Shown here piece after piece: positions 15,188 to 22,258 of a stretch of 27,593 bases of DNA. The translations under genes and the position numbers were made by a program. Position 1 is the stretch's first letter; each line of letters opens with the position of its first letter. Origin of the DNA: a virus; the IMG/VR virus record IMGVR_UViG_3300017727_000116, positions 1-27,593 of that record. One strand, given 5' to 3'. The notes below the pieces were generated by a model. The model was not told the origin of the DNA and made no database searches. It saw nothing but the letters and a program-made list of their open reading frames with translations.

Positions 15188-16240
15188 ATGCCATCTCCTG
15201 CTTCTCCCTCTGGAATATTAAGATATCCATATGAGGCAATAACAGAAACAACTGATTTTTTGCAATTGACTATTTTTAGATATGAAACTAATGCAAATAA
15301 GAGTGGTGATAATCAACTAATTACAAAAGATACAACTAATACAAATCCATTTTCTACTCTAAATATTGCTAAATCAGTAGATAAAGCTAAGGTGCTGTCT
15401 CAAAACGGTGTAATTGCTTTACCGATGCCATCCAATATTCAAGATTCTAATGCAGTTTCTTATGAATCTGGTGAGATGAATGAACTTGCTGCAGCGGGAC
15501 TGGAAATAGTAGGGAGTGCAATGAATACTAATTTATTTACTCCCAATCTTGGAAAAGATATGACTAGAAAAATAGAAGAGATCAGCGACAAAATTGGAGG
15601 TTTAGTAAAGGACGAAAATACTCTAAAATTGATAAAACAATCATTAGCTGTACAAGCAGTTAATGTATTTGGTGCTAATGTTTCTCTTAATTCATTATTA
15701 GCAAGAAGCGAAGGTAAAATTCTCAATCCGAATATGGAATTGCTGTTTAACAATGTAACTTTGAGAACTTTTAGATTTTCTTTTAAAATGACTCCACGAG
15801 ATGAAAATGAGGCAACATCTATCAAGTCTATCATTAGAACTCTAAAAAGAAATATGGCAGCAAAAAACAAAAGTGGAATATTTCTAGAAACACCAAATAT
15901 TTTTGAACTTCAATATAAAAAAGGAAATAGACCTCATCCATTCTTAAACTTATTTCAACCATGTGCCCTTAGTGACATGAGTGTAAATTATACTGGTGAA
16001 AATGTTTATGCAACATATGCAGACGGAACACCAATTTCTATGATTATGACTCTAACTTTCAAAGAATTATTTCCAATCTATCAAGAAGATTATGGAAAAT
16101 ATAATGATAAAACTCAGACGTGGGAGGGTGGAAAAGCATCTTTTGATGGTAAAACAGGTGGAAACTTCAAAGATACTGATCTAATTTATGGCGTTACTGA
16201 TGACACCCAAAACGACAATGTTCAAGGAGTAGGATTATAA
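15188..16240 (+). CDS. gp48: Baseplate tail-tube cap gp48
   Basis: The 350-aa protein (T4 gp48 is 364 aa) begins 'MPSPASPSGILRYPYEAITETTDFLQLTIFRY' and has the conserved 'LNPNMELLFNNVTLRTFRFSFKMTPRDENEA..IK.IIRTLK' block. It ends with 'SMIMTLTFKELFPIYQEDY'. These are hallmark blocks of gp48 in marine T4-like phages; the C-terminal part carries a tube-like fold. gp48 sits on the baseplate hub and, with gp54, templates the tail tube. It is followed after one base by gp53. Confidence 0.88.
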   Translation: MPSPASPSGILRYPYEAITETTDFLQLTIFRYETNANKSGDNQLITKDTTNTNPFSTLNIAKSVDKAKVLSQNGVIALPMPSNIQDSNAVSYESGEMNELAAAGLEIVGSAMNTNLFTPNLGKDMTRKIEEISDKIGGLVKDENTLKLIKQSLAVQAVNVFGANVSLNSLLARSEGKILNPNMELLFNNVTLRTFRFSFKMTPRDENEATSIKSIIRTLKRNMAAKNKSGIFLETPNIFELQYKKGNRPHPFLNLFQPCALSDMSVNYTGENVYATYADGTPISMIMTLTFKELFPIYQEDYGKYNDKTQTWEGGKASFDGKTGGNFKDTDLIYGVTDDTQNDNVQGVGL

Positions 16241-16241
16241 A

Positions 16242-16946
16242 ATGGGATATTTCAGAGAACTACCGAATTTTGAATATCTTTCACCTCTTTCTGATCGCAA
16301 CTCAGCATCAGAATATATTGAGGCAAAAAATTTATTTAAAAGAGTAAAACTTAGAGAAGATTTTTATAATTCAATAACTAATTTTGAAAAATATTATATC
16401 AAAGGTAATGCAAGACCAGATCAAGTTGCAAACGATTTATATGGATCATCAGATCTTGATTGGGTTGTTTTAATTAGTGCAAATATTGTTAATGTAAGAA
16501 ATCAATGGCCATTAAGCACAAATGATTTATATGAGTATGCAAAAGATACTTACGGTGATACTCTCACGCATACTAGATATTATGAAACTATAGAAGTAAA
16601 AGATAGTAAAGGAAGAACAATTCTTCCCAAGGGACAAATTGTTGATTATAACTTTAAATCGCCAAAACCAAAAATTGATACTGCAGTAACATCATCTTAT
16701 GTGCAATATTGGGATAGTGGATTAGATTCTGCGGTTACTAAAACAAATATAACAAAATCGATTACAAATTTTGATTATGAGACAGATTTGAACAATGAGA
16801 AAAGAGGAATTTTTGTACTACGTCCAAGTTATCTACAATCATTCTTAATAGATCATAGAAGAATTATGGGGTATAAAAAATCCTCTAGTCAGTATATTAA
16901 TTCTAAGACTAAGAGATCAGAAAATATTAGAGTTAAATCACCATAA
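16242..16946 (+). CDS. gp53: Baseplate wedge subunit gp53
   Basis: The 234-aa protein has the gp53 signature 'GNARPDQVANDLYGSSDLDWVVLISANIVNVRNQWPLS' at residues ~63-100 and the N-terminal 'MGYFRELPNFEYLSP'. T4 gp53 is 196 aa and finishes wedge assembly so that wedges can join round the hub. The C-terminal part ('NEKRGIFVLRPSYLQSFLIDHRRIMGYKKSSS') is also usual. It starts one base after the gp48 stop. It is the last plus-strand gene before the convergent gp32. Confidence 0.92.
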   Translation: MGYFRELPNFEYLSPLSDRNSASEYIEAKNLFKRVKLREDFYNSITNFEKYYIKGNARPDQVANDLYGSSDLDWVVLISANIVNVRNQWPLSTNDLYEYAKDTYGDTLTHTRYYETIEVKDSKGRTILPKGQIVDYNFKSPKPKIDTAVTSSYVQYWDSGLDSAVTKTNITKSITNFDYETDLNNEKRGIFVLRPSYLQSFLIDHRRIMGYKKSSSQYINSKTKRSENIRVKSP

Positions 16947-16950
16947 GACA

Positions 16951-16978
16951 TAAAAAAACCGCAGAAGTAAATCTGCGG
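16951..16978 (-). terminator. Intrinsic terminator of gp32
   Basis: On the minus strand the stem CCGCAG/CTGCGG with an 8-nt loop is followed by TTTTTTT. It lies 38 bp past the gp32 stop. The plus side lacks a T-run, so termination of gp53 readthrough is less certain. Confidence 0.9.
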
Positions 16979-17016
16979 TATAGAATTTGATTACACTGTT
17001 ATTCTACAATTAAATT

Positions 17017-17952
17017 TTACTCTTCAGCAAGTTTCTGGAAATATGAGAGTGCATCATCATCTTCATCGAGAGAAGATGAGGAACTAGAACTCAAAATATC
17101 TTCAGCATTGAAGTCACCAGGTGTAGAAGTTACCTGAGGTGCAGGACCACGGTTAGAAGCACGGAAATCTTCCTCTGCCTCAACAGTTTCCTGATCTTGG
17201 AAACGAGGAGTGCCTTTGTTACCAAGAACATAATCGAGACGCTTCTTCAGTTCATCATAGGTCTTGAACTGATCAGCAGCAACAAACTCTTCCAGAGAAT
17301 ACTGCTTCTTCCAGATTGCTTCCATGGCATCATCATCATCCAACAAGGCACTCTGTGCAGCAAATTCGGATGAATCATAGTTGCGGTAACCAGCAACGTT
17401 CTTTGCCTTCAGTTTGAAGTTAGCACCCTGCCAGAAGTCAAATGGATCAATTGCTTCCTCGTCCTCAAACTCGGGTTGCATTGCTGCAGTGATCTTATCA
17501 AAGATCTTCTTACCGAACTTGTAAAGCATTGCTCTACCTTCATTGGAAGGATTAGCAGGATCTTTTACAACATAGATGTTAGCAACGTAGGTCAGTTTAC
17601 GCTTTTGCTTACGTGCAGCATCTTTACCAGCATCAGTGCCGTTGTTCCACAACAAAGAATTATATTCAGAAACGGGATCTTTCTGACCGAGAGTGGTGAG
17701 TGAGTTCTCGATAAACCAACCACCAGGACCTTGGAAGGCGTGGGAGTATAGTTTCACGAATGGAAGATCTTCGCCGTTGGGAGCAGGTAGGAAACGAATA
17801 ACGGCATAACCATTGCCGCCTTTATCACATTCAAGTTTCCAGAGACGGTCATCTCCTGAACCGCCAGTATTATTCATTTTTTCAACTTCTTTAACCAGTT
17901 TAGCGGTCAAAGAACCAAGTTTGGATTGCTTTTTAAGGTCTGCGAAAGACAT
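17017..17952 (-). CDS. gp32: Single-stranded DNA-binding protein gp32
   Basis: The 311-aa protein (T4 gp32 is 301 aa) coats ssDNA in replication and recombination. The N-terminal basic arm is 'MSFADLKKQSKLGSLTAKL'. The OB-fold core has 'GNGYAVIRFLPAP', 'GPGGWFIENSLTTLGQKDPV', 'KLTYVANIYVVKDPANPSNEG' and 'YKFGKKIFDKI'. An acidic Ser-rich C-terminal tail ends 'DEDDDALSYFQKLAEE'. In T4 the core binds zinc through H64, C77, C87 and C90. Here the matching stretch (ENSLTTLGQKDPVSEY) has no Cys or His. It has its own consensus promoter and a repeat-bearing leader, and a terminator follows. Confidence 0.95.
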   Translation of the reverse strand: MSFADLKKQSKLGSLTAKLVKEVEKMNNTGGSGDDRLWKLECDKGGNGYAVIRFLPAPNGEDLPFVKLYSHAFQGPGGWFIENSLTTLGQKDPVSEYNSLLWNNGTDAGKDAARKQKRKLTYVANIYVVKDPANPSNEGRAMLYKFGKKIFDKITAAMQPEFEDEEAIDPFDFWQGANFKLKAKNVAGYRNYDSSEFAAQSALLDDDDAMEAIWKKQYSLEEFVAADQFKTYDELKKRLDYVLGNKGTPRFQDQETVEAEEDFRASNRGPAPQVTSTPGDFNAEDILSSSSSSSLDEDDDALSYFQKLAEE

Positions 17953-17961
17953 TAGATACCT

Positions 17962-17983
17962 CGGATGGGTTGGATGGGTTGGA
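17962..17983 (-). repeat. 9-nt direct repeats in the gp32 leader
   Basis: GGATGGGTT occurs twice in tandem on the plus strand, followed by GGAT. On the minus strand the gp32 leader therefore reads AACCCATCC repeats just before GAGG and the ATG. T4 gp32 represses its own translation by binding its leader; this unusual pyrimidine/A-rich repeat could serve that role, which is inference. Confidence 0.6.
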
Positions 17984-17994
17984 TTTACTTAGGT

Positions 17995-18023
17995 AGTATA
18001 GCAAAAATGCGCTCAACTGTCAA
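17995..18023 (-). promoter_or_regulatory. Sigma70-type promoter for gp32
   Basis: The minus strand has TTGACA (18023-18018), exactly 17 nt, then TATACT (18000-17995). It overlaps the last codons of the DUF1825 gene and gives a leader of about 36 nt. It allows gp32 to be expressed apart from the upstream replication unit. Confidence 0.85.
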
Positions 18024-18345
18024 TCTGATTTTTGAGCGAATCAATGGTTTCTTTCATGCTATTGAAAAGCATATTCAAATCGGTTCCAGGGGGAAACCCC
18101 ATAGTAATAACCGATTTACGCAAATTCTCTTTCATCTCAACCGCTTGAGGGTCATCTGAAAGAGATAATCTAGTATACATCACTTTTTGCTTTTCTAATA
18201 GTCGTGATAACTTTTCAACGTTTTCCAATTGTTCTTTAGGATCCATCATAGAAAAAGTTAAAAAAGTTCCATAGATCTCCTCTTGAAGATCATTGATCTC
18301 TTTTAACTCTTCTTGAATTATATTTGAATCAAAAAATTCACTCAT
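18013..18345 (-). CDS. DUF1825-family protein (110 aa)
   Basis: 'MSEFFDSNIIQEELKEINDLQEEIYG' and 'LLEKQKVMYTRLSLSDDPQAVEMKENLRKSVITMGFPPGTDLNMLF' match the DUF1825 pattern (FFdSeIVQeE..., then an 'ryrif..RleLSdDp.A.em...L...' block). This family is found in nearly all cyanobacteria and in their T4-like phages, and has no established function. It is all-helical by appearance. It overlaps the gp59 stop by 8 nt and ends where the gp32 promoter lies, so it belongs to the replication/late-transcription unit. It supports a cyanobacterial host. Confidence 0.82.
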   Translation of the reverse strand: MSEFFDSNIIQEELKEINDLQEEIYGTFLTFSMMDPKEQLENVEKLSRLLEKQKVMYTRLSLSDDPQAVEMKENLRKSVITMGFPPGTDLNMLFNSMKETIDSLKNQIDS

Positions 18346-18940
18346 GAACTATGGACCGTAATATTTTTTTATATTGGAATACATTGATATTTATGAAAGG
18401 ATCATATTTTTTTATTTTTAATCCTATAGTTTCCCATATAGGATCATTTAATTGTTTATCGAATTTTTTTGAAAAATGAAAAATTCTTTCGTATATTACG
18501 AATGTTTCTAGAGATAATTTCCCGCTTAGAAGTTTTTTTAGTATAATCGGATGTCCTTTGGAACATTTGAATAGTTCTTCCAATTCGATCTCCGATAGTA
18601 ATTCGGTGCTTTGTTCTTTGAACAAGTAGCTCAAACTCTGTTGTCGTCTCATCCATTCGGCGTAAGTCCTTTCGCCAGAATTGATAATTTCTCCAATCCA
18701 TAGATTTTGTGGGTTATCGGTGGAAACAAAATTAGATACAAGAAAGTTGACAACTTCTTTATCAGAATATTTACGGGAGGTTTTTTCAAACCAATACTTA
18801 TCTTTTCTTTTATTAAAAGATGATACAGTTGCACGGGTTTTAGCACCATACTTAAAAAAATCATACTTTGGATTAGTAAAGTGATTTTTCAGAGACAAGT
18901 AGTGTTGATAAGCATCAAATGGAGTCACTTTCAGTTTCAT
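18338..18940 (-). CDS. gp59: gp59, loader of gp41 helicase
   Basis: The 200-aa protein (T4 gp59 is 217 aa) begins 'MKLKVTPFDAYQHYLSLKNHFTNPKYDFFKYGAKTRATVSSFNKRKDKYWFEKTSRKYSD', the well-conserved N-terminal domain of gp59. 'FVSTDNPQNLWIGEI' and a Lys/Ile-rich C-terminal helical domain follow. gp59 binds fork DNA and gp32 and loads the replicative helicase. The ATG at 18940 is preferred over an in-frame TTG at 18961 because homologues start near 'MK..PFDAY'. It overlaps the upstream 65-aa gene by 26 nt. Confidence 0.9.
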   Translation of the reverse strand: MKLKVTPFDAYQHYLSLKNHFTNPKYDFFKYGAKTRATVSSFNKRKDKYWFEKTSRKYSDKEVVNFLVSNFVSTDNPQNLWIGEIINSGERTYAEWMRRQQSLSYLFKEQSTELLSEIELEELFKCSKGHPIILKKLLSGKLSLETFVIYERIFHFSKKFDKQLNDPIWETIGLKIKKYDPFININVFQYKKILRSIVHE

Positions 18941-19112
18941 CAATTCTTTCAAATTCTTCAATCATATTAACAGGAACACTATGCGTATCAGAAATACGAT
19001 ACCAATGAGTTCCCTCACTAGGACCAATATACTTGATCTCAGTTTCGGGAATATTGTGTTCTCTTATAGCAGCTTGCATTTTGAGATGCAAGAGTTCATC
19101 ACGAGAAATCAT
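18915..19112 (-). CDS. Conserved hypothetical protein (65 aa)
   Basis: A small acidic protein: 'MISRDELLHLKMQAAIREHNIPETEIKYIGPSEGTHWYRISDTHSVPVNMIEEFERIDE'. No family recognised. An N-terminal helix is followed by two or three strands ('GTHWYRISDTHSVPV'). Its ATG overlaps the gp33 stop (ATGA), and its end overlaps gp59, so it is translated within the replication/late-control operon. Confidence 0.8.
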   Translation of the reverse strand: MISRDELLHLKMQAAIREHNIPETEIKYIGPSEGTHWYRISDTHSVPVNMIEEFERIDETESDSI

Positions 19113-19369
19113 ATAGGAAGTTTAGCACGAGATGTTTTTTTCATGAAATTAAGACGAATAGCGTCCCATTTCAAACGTTCTTTTAAGGATTTTGAAACTA
19201 GTTTCGTTACAGAATCTACTTCAAGTTCATTGATTTCACAATAATGACAGATAGCATCAATATAATTGAATTTCTCTTCTGCCACAATTTTTTCAATTTC
19301 TAAAGCAAATTTTGATGGAGTTAGAAATTTACTCGCAATTGCCTTTTCCAGTTCTTTATTCGGTTCCAT
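19109..19369 (-). CDS. gp33: gp33-like late-promoter transcription accessory protein (86 aa)
   Basis: 'MEPNKELEKAIASKFLTPSKFALEIEKIVAEEKFNYIDAICHYCEINELEVDSVTKLVSKSLKERLKWDAIRLNFM' follows the gp33 pattern seen in T4 ('IEKMVEEF.MSYLEA...FLEENSI....AKFI...I.EKI..EAI..NLL'). T4 gp33 (112 aa) links sigma gp55-RNA polymerase to the sliding clamp for late transcription. The ATG at 19369 overlaps the nuclease stop by 14 nt; the longer open frame would run deep into that gene and was not used. It sits upstream of gp59 as in T4. Confidence 0.8.
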   Translation of the reverse strand: MEPNKELEKAIASKFLTPSKFALEIEKIVAEEKFNYIDAICHYCEINELEVDSVTKLVSKSLKERLKWDAIRLNFMKKTSRAKLPI

Positions 19370-20036
19370 AGAGTTCCAATTTATCTGTAACAAACTTTCT
19401 AATGTATTCGGTGAGAAGTTTGATGTACTTTGATTTGTCTCTTTCTTCATAGACGACGCATTCTCCATTTTCACAAGCCATAATGATTACAAATTTTTTA
19501 ACTGGAATACCAGTCATTTCGTATAGCATACATGCATATGCTGCACATTGGACAAAATAATTTTCGATCCAATTTCTTGGTTTCGGTTTTTTAGAAGTCT
19601 TAAAGTCAATTATTGCTAATTCACCCTCGTATTCCGCAATACAATCGACGGTTCCAGCAATACCTAACTGCTTACTATATAGGGAAGTTTCCAGAGCATG
19701 AATATTATTAATATTATTTAAAGTTCCTTTAGAAATCTTAAATAAAAAATCGGAAATAGGACGAACTTTTGGAAGTTTTTCATTCTTGAGATGATACTCT
19801 ACAAGTGTATGCATATCAGTGCCACGACCAGTTGCAGCCTTTGTGACACGATTTGCTTCTTCCTCACCTACTTTTTTACGCCATTTAACAAAGATTTCTT
19901 TATTATAATGACTAGTTACTGAAGTAATAGAAACTAATTTTAAAAGTTTTTCTTCGTTAGGAACAGAATAATATCGGACTCCATCAATAGTCTCCCTCTC
20001 AAGTTGAGGAAGATTCAAATCAACATGATTAAACAT
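19356..20036 (-). CDS. PD-(D/E)XK exonuclease, MGME1/RecB-like (226 aa)
   Basis: The nuclease core is visible. 'TGRGTDMHTLVEYHL' (~residues 69-83) is the first helix; 'GIAGTVDCIAEYEGELAIIDFKTSKKPK' carries the catalytic D..(12)..D-x-K (~125-150); 'NYFVQCAAYACMLYEMTG' is the Q-x(3)-Y helix. This order matches the PD-(D/E)XK exonucleases of T4-like cyanophages related to mitochondrial MGME1. It probably trims DNA ends in replication or recombination, or helps recycle host DNA. It overlaps PhoH by one base (TAATG) and gp33 by 14 nt. Confidence 0.85.
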   Translation of the reverse strand: MFNHVDLNLPQLERETIDGVRYYSVPNEEKLLKLVSITSVTSHYNKEIFVKWRKKVGEEEANRVTKAATGRGTDMHTLVEYHLKNEKLPKVRPISDFLFKISKGTLNNINNIHALETSLYSKQLGIAGTVDCIAEYEGELAIIDFKTSKKPKPRNWIENYFVQCAAYACMLYEMTGIPVKKFVIIMACENGECVVYEERDKSKYIKLLTEYIRKFVTDKLELYGTE

Positions 20037-20791
20037 TAAAAACCTGCATCAATTTTTGCAACGATGTATTCTTTGACCAAACCAGAACGAACAATATCAT
20101 CAAGACCAAACTCAATAATATCAAAAGAAGGCATTGCTCTCAAAATTCTCATAAAGTCAACAATACCATTTCTTTCATTAGTTTTTTGCAAATCAGATTG
20201 AGTTGCATCACCACAGAAACAAATGCGGGTATTTTCGCCAACTCTTGTAATTATACTATCAAGTTCATGAAAATTCAAGTTTTGAAACTCATCAACAATA
20301 ACAATAGCATTATCTAACGTTGTTCCACGAAGAAATGATGTGCTCCAGAATTTAATTGATTCCTGTGCTTTTAAATTGCCATAGAGCATTTCAAAATCTG
20401 CATCACTAGACATCTGGAACATATACTTCACCATATTCTTATATGGTATTTGATAGATGTCTGCCTTATCTTCATGAGAACCAGGAAGAAAACCAATCTC
20501 TCTGGTTGCTACAAGAGATCTTACAAGATAAATTCTTTCATATGGAGTAGTATCACTTAAAACATCTTGAAGAGCATTATAAAGTGTAATAAATGTCTTA
20601 CCCGTTCCAGCACAACCATAAGCAATTAAATGTTTTCCTTCTTTATATGAAGAAAATAATTTTTTTTGATTCTCAGTAAGAGGATCAATATTAACGAGAA
20701 GATCAGTATTAATTGGTTTTTTTCTTCTCATTTGCTTGGCAGTCATGCCAATTCCGATTGGAGAATCATTCTTTCTTTTTCTAGTTGCCAT
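20036..20791 (-). CDS. phoH: PhoH-like P-loop ATPase (251 aa)
   Basis: Walker A is 'YGCAGTGKTF', Walker B 'NAIVIVDEFQN', and the terminal 'RICFCGDATQSDLQ' and 'VRSGLVKEYI' motifs are those of PhoH (SF1-helicase-like core). The family is very common in marine phages; its role is unsettled (RNA metabolism or phosphate stress). I chose the ATG at 20791 ('MATRKRKNDSPIGIGMTAKQ'). The longer frame runs through the upstream 82-aa gene, whose stop is 7 nt earlier. The C-terminus overlaps the nuclease start. Confidence 0.92.
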   Translation of the reverse strand: MATRKRKNDSPIGIGMTAKQMRRKKPINTDLLVNIDPLTENQKKLFSSYKEGKHLIAYGCAGTGKTFITLYNALQDVLSDTTPYERIYLVRSLVATREIGFLPGSHEDKADIYQIPYKNMVKYMFQMSSDADFEMLYGNLKAQESIKFWSTSFLRGTTLDNAIVIVDEFQNLNFHELDSIITRVGENTRICFCGDATQSDLQKTNERNGIVDFMRILRAMPSFDIIEFGLDDIVRSGLVKEYIVAKIDAGF

Positions 20792-20798
20792 AAGTTGT

Positions 20799-21047
20799 TT
20801 AGATCTTTTTGACAGTTGAACGAGGCGCTTTTGATGCTTTTTCAAGTACATCATTCCAACCAGGATTCTTAGCAACGAGTTTATCTCGCCACTCTCCAAC
20901 TTCTCCAGGTTGTGGACAAGTTGAAGGATCCGACCAATCCCTTTTCCATTCGGGATTGTCTTTACACCATTGAGGCCAGTCGTGAACACTAAGAACTACT
21001 TCTTTTTGTTCACCTGATTCTTTGTTAATTATAGGATATGTCGCCAT
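20799..21047 (-). CDS. Conserved hypothetical protein (82 aa)
   Basis: 'MATYPIINKESGEQKEVVLSVHDWPQWCKDNPEWKRDWSDPSTCPQPGEVGEWRDKLVAKNPGWNDVLEKASKAP'. The opening 'TYPIINKESGE..E' and 'DNPEW' recall small phage proteins distantly like FmdB-type regulators, but the paired CxxC zinc ribbon is absent. I cannot assign a function. It is encoded between thyX and phoH, with a possible late-type box (21079-21086) 31 nt before its ATG. Confidence 0.8.
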   Translation of the reverse strand: MATYPIINKESGEQKEVVLSVHDWPQWCKDNPEWKRDWSDPSTCPQPGEVGEWRDKLVAKNPGWNDVLEKASKAPRSTVKKI

Positions 21048-21078
21048 GAGTTAAGAAATAATAAAATTCATATATTTT

Positions 21079-21086
21079 TATTTAGA
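21079..21086 (-). promoter_or_regulatory. Possible late-type box TCTAAATA
   Basis: The minus strand reads TCTAAATA across the thyX stop, 31 nt before the ATG at 21047. That is the same box and spacing as before gp4 and gp48. It may be chance in AT-rich DNA, since the stop codon supplies part of it. Confidence 0.3.
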
Positions 21087-21717
21087 CCCACTCAAGTGCT
21101 TCTGCACAAGTTGGGAATTGATCTATAAAGATCTTTTTGCAACCTTCTGCAAGATCCATATGCTCTTTCTGAGTCCCGTTTGCAGTTCTTAAATTTATAT
21201 AATGGATCCATGACCGAACTGAGCCACTCATGTAGATTTTTGTGGGTGTGGCGAGTGGAAGCACAAAACGAGCACATTCCTTTGCAATACCTGATCCTAA
21301 CATTTCCTGATAGAGTTTCATTGCATCATTAAAATGCCGTTGAACCTTTAACTCAAAGTCCTGACGCATATGTGGGTCAATATCATCAATAGAATTCTGA
21401 CGATTCTTAGTGTCTTGGCGGCGAAGATCGAACAAAGGAATTGTTTCGGCAAGCATAGATGAATCTGCATACCGTTGAGAAAACTCTTGATATGTGAAAG
21501 ATCTGTGCCTCAGAACTTGAGCTGCCAAACCCCTAGTAGTTTCTAGTTCCAAAGTCATAAATGCCTGTTCAAACACTGACCAATGATTATGCTTGATGCA
21601 GTATCCTAACAATTTTGCATAATTTGGATTCTCTTGATTGTTGGGATTTGACACACGCGCAACGTATGCCATCATTTTCTCCGCATCGGGAGTTACACTA
21701 ATAAGTTTTACAGTCAT
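21082..21717 (-). CDS. thyX: Flavin-dependent thymidylate synthase ThyX (211 aa)
   Basis: The ThyX signature RHRx7S is present as 'RHRSFTYQEFSQRY' (~residues 72-85). 'HNHWSVFEQAFMTLELETTRGLAAQVLRHRS' precedes it. 'YMSGSVRSWIHYINLRTANGTQKEHMDLA' near the C-terminus carries substrate- and FAD-binding residues typical of the family. It makes dTMP from dUMP using methylene-tetrahydrofolate and reduced FAD, supplying DNA precursors. The ATG at 21717 is preferred over an in-frame TTG at 21723. The 60-aa gene upstream ends 2 nt before this ATG. Confidence 0.95.
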   Translation of the reverse strand: MTVKLISVTPDAEKMMAYVARVSNPNNQENPNYAKLLGYCIKHNHWSVFEQAFMTLELETTRGLAAQVLRHRSFTYQEFSQRYADSSMLAETIPLFDLRRQDTKNRQNSIDDIDPHMRQDFELKVQRHFNDAMKLYQEMLGSGIAKECARFVLPLATPTKIYMSGSVRSWIHYINLRTANGTQKEHMDLAEGCKKIFIDQFPTCAEALEWV

Positions 21718-21719
21718 AA

Positions 21720-21902
21720 TCAATTAGAATAATTATCATCGTCGTTAAAAATTTCATCATAATCTTGTATGTGTTGAGATATTTCAACATATTCAGATTC
21801 GGATGGTTTATATGAACCTACATCAGAATATACTTCTGCTTTAAGACCATCAACTAAAAGTTCCAAATTGCGGACAATAAGTTTTAAACGTTCTTTATCC
21901 AT
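21720..21902 (-). CDS. Conserved acidic hypothetical protein (60 aa)
   Basis: 'MDKERLKLIVRNLELLVDGLKAEVYSDVGSY' (a long helix) is followed by an acidic tail 'DYDEIFNDDDNYSN'. It resembles a small helical protein recurrent upstream of thyX or replication genes in T4-like cyanophages, from memory; function unknown. It is the first gene of the operon running to DUF1825, with an extended -10 promoter 20-28 nt upstream and a terminator just before that. Confidence 0.78.
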   Translation of the reverse strand: MDKERLKLIVRNLELLVDGLKAEVYSDVGSYKPSESEYVEISQHIQDYDEIFNDDDNYSN

Positions 21903-21921
21903 GAAAAAAGTTCTTTCAGTA

Positions 21922-21930
21922 ATTATAGCA
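21922..21930 (-). promoter_or_regulatory. Extended -10 promoter for the thyX-phoH-gp33-gp59 unit
   Basis: The minus strand has TGCTATAAT: a perfect -10 with the TGn extension. The -35 region overlaps the terminator of the upstream unit and is poor (TGATCA at 17 nt). It would start transcription about 13 nt before the 60-aa gene. Confidence 0.6.
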
Positions 21931-21931
21931 C

Positions 21932-21955
21932 AAAAAAAGGGGGTTGATCACCCCC
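21932..21955 (-). terminator. Intrinsic terminator after the 58-aa gene
   Basis: On the minus strand the stem GGGGGT/ACCCCC with a 5-nt loop is followed by TTTTTTT. It separates the 58-aa early unit from the thyX-phoH unit. Confidence 0.92.
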
Positions 21956-21971
21956 ATTATGGTTTTTTAAA

Positions 21972-22148
21972 TTAATCTGATACTAGTATGTCTCTACAAA
22001 TACGTTTACATTTGGACTGATCTTCATCACATTCTATCAAACAACCAAAATAATCATTTACCAAATCTATTTCATCAGTGCAACGATTTAATGTTTTCTC
22101 AAAATGATTCCATTCTGCTAATTGATTGTGAGAAATAATATTATGCAT
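21972..22148 (-). CDS. Small Cys-rich early protein (58 aa)
   Basis: This ORF begins MHNIISHNQLAEWNHFEKTL and contains five cysteines, among them CLIEC and CKRIC (two CxxxC pairs, residues 36-51). These could bind a metal or form disulfides between two helices. GGAGG lies 4 nt before the ATG. The gene is alone between a consensus-like promoter (22230-22258) and a strong terminator (21932-21955), so it forms a single-gene early unit. No family is known to me. Single early transcripts of this kind in T-even phages often encode host-takeover factors, but that is only a suggestion. Confidence 0.8.
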   Translation of the reverse strand: MHNIISHNQLAEWNHFEKTLNRCTDEIDLVNDYFGCLIECDEDQSKCKRICRDILVSD

Positions 22149-22229
22149 AATACCTCCATGGTACAGAACTTATGGTCACATGATTTAAGATTAAGAATTT
22201 CAAACCATTGATCACCTCATAATTCTATC

Positions 22230-22258
22230 ACTATATAGATGATTTGTGTGTAAATCAA
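22230..22258 (-). promoter_or_regulatory. Sigma70-type promoter for the 58-aa gene
   Basis: The minus strand has TTGATT (22258-22253), exactly 17 nt, then TATAGT (22235-22230). The predicted leader is about 75 nt and includes GGAGG before the ATG at 22148. Confidence 0.75.

Noticed and set aside
18456-18701. Second minus-strand frame inside gp59 (81 aa)
   Set aside because: Arg/Thr/Ile-rich out-of-frame shadow of a well-recognised gene.
19109-19474. gp33 as a 121-aa protein
   Set aside because: The extension lies within the nuclease gene and has no gp33-like sequence; the ATG at 19369 is preferred.
20036-20989. PhoH as a 317-aa protein
   Set aside because: The extra N-terminal 66 residues come from reading the 82-aa gene out of frame; the ATG at 20791 after that gene's stop fits the family.
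21092-21277. Second minus-strand frame inside thyX (61 aa)
   Set aside because: Lies entirely within the conserved ThyX C-terminal coding region in another frame; no ribosome site.
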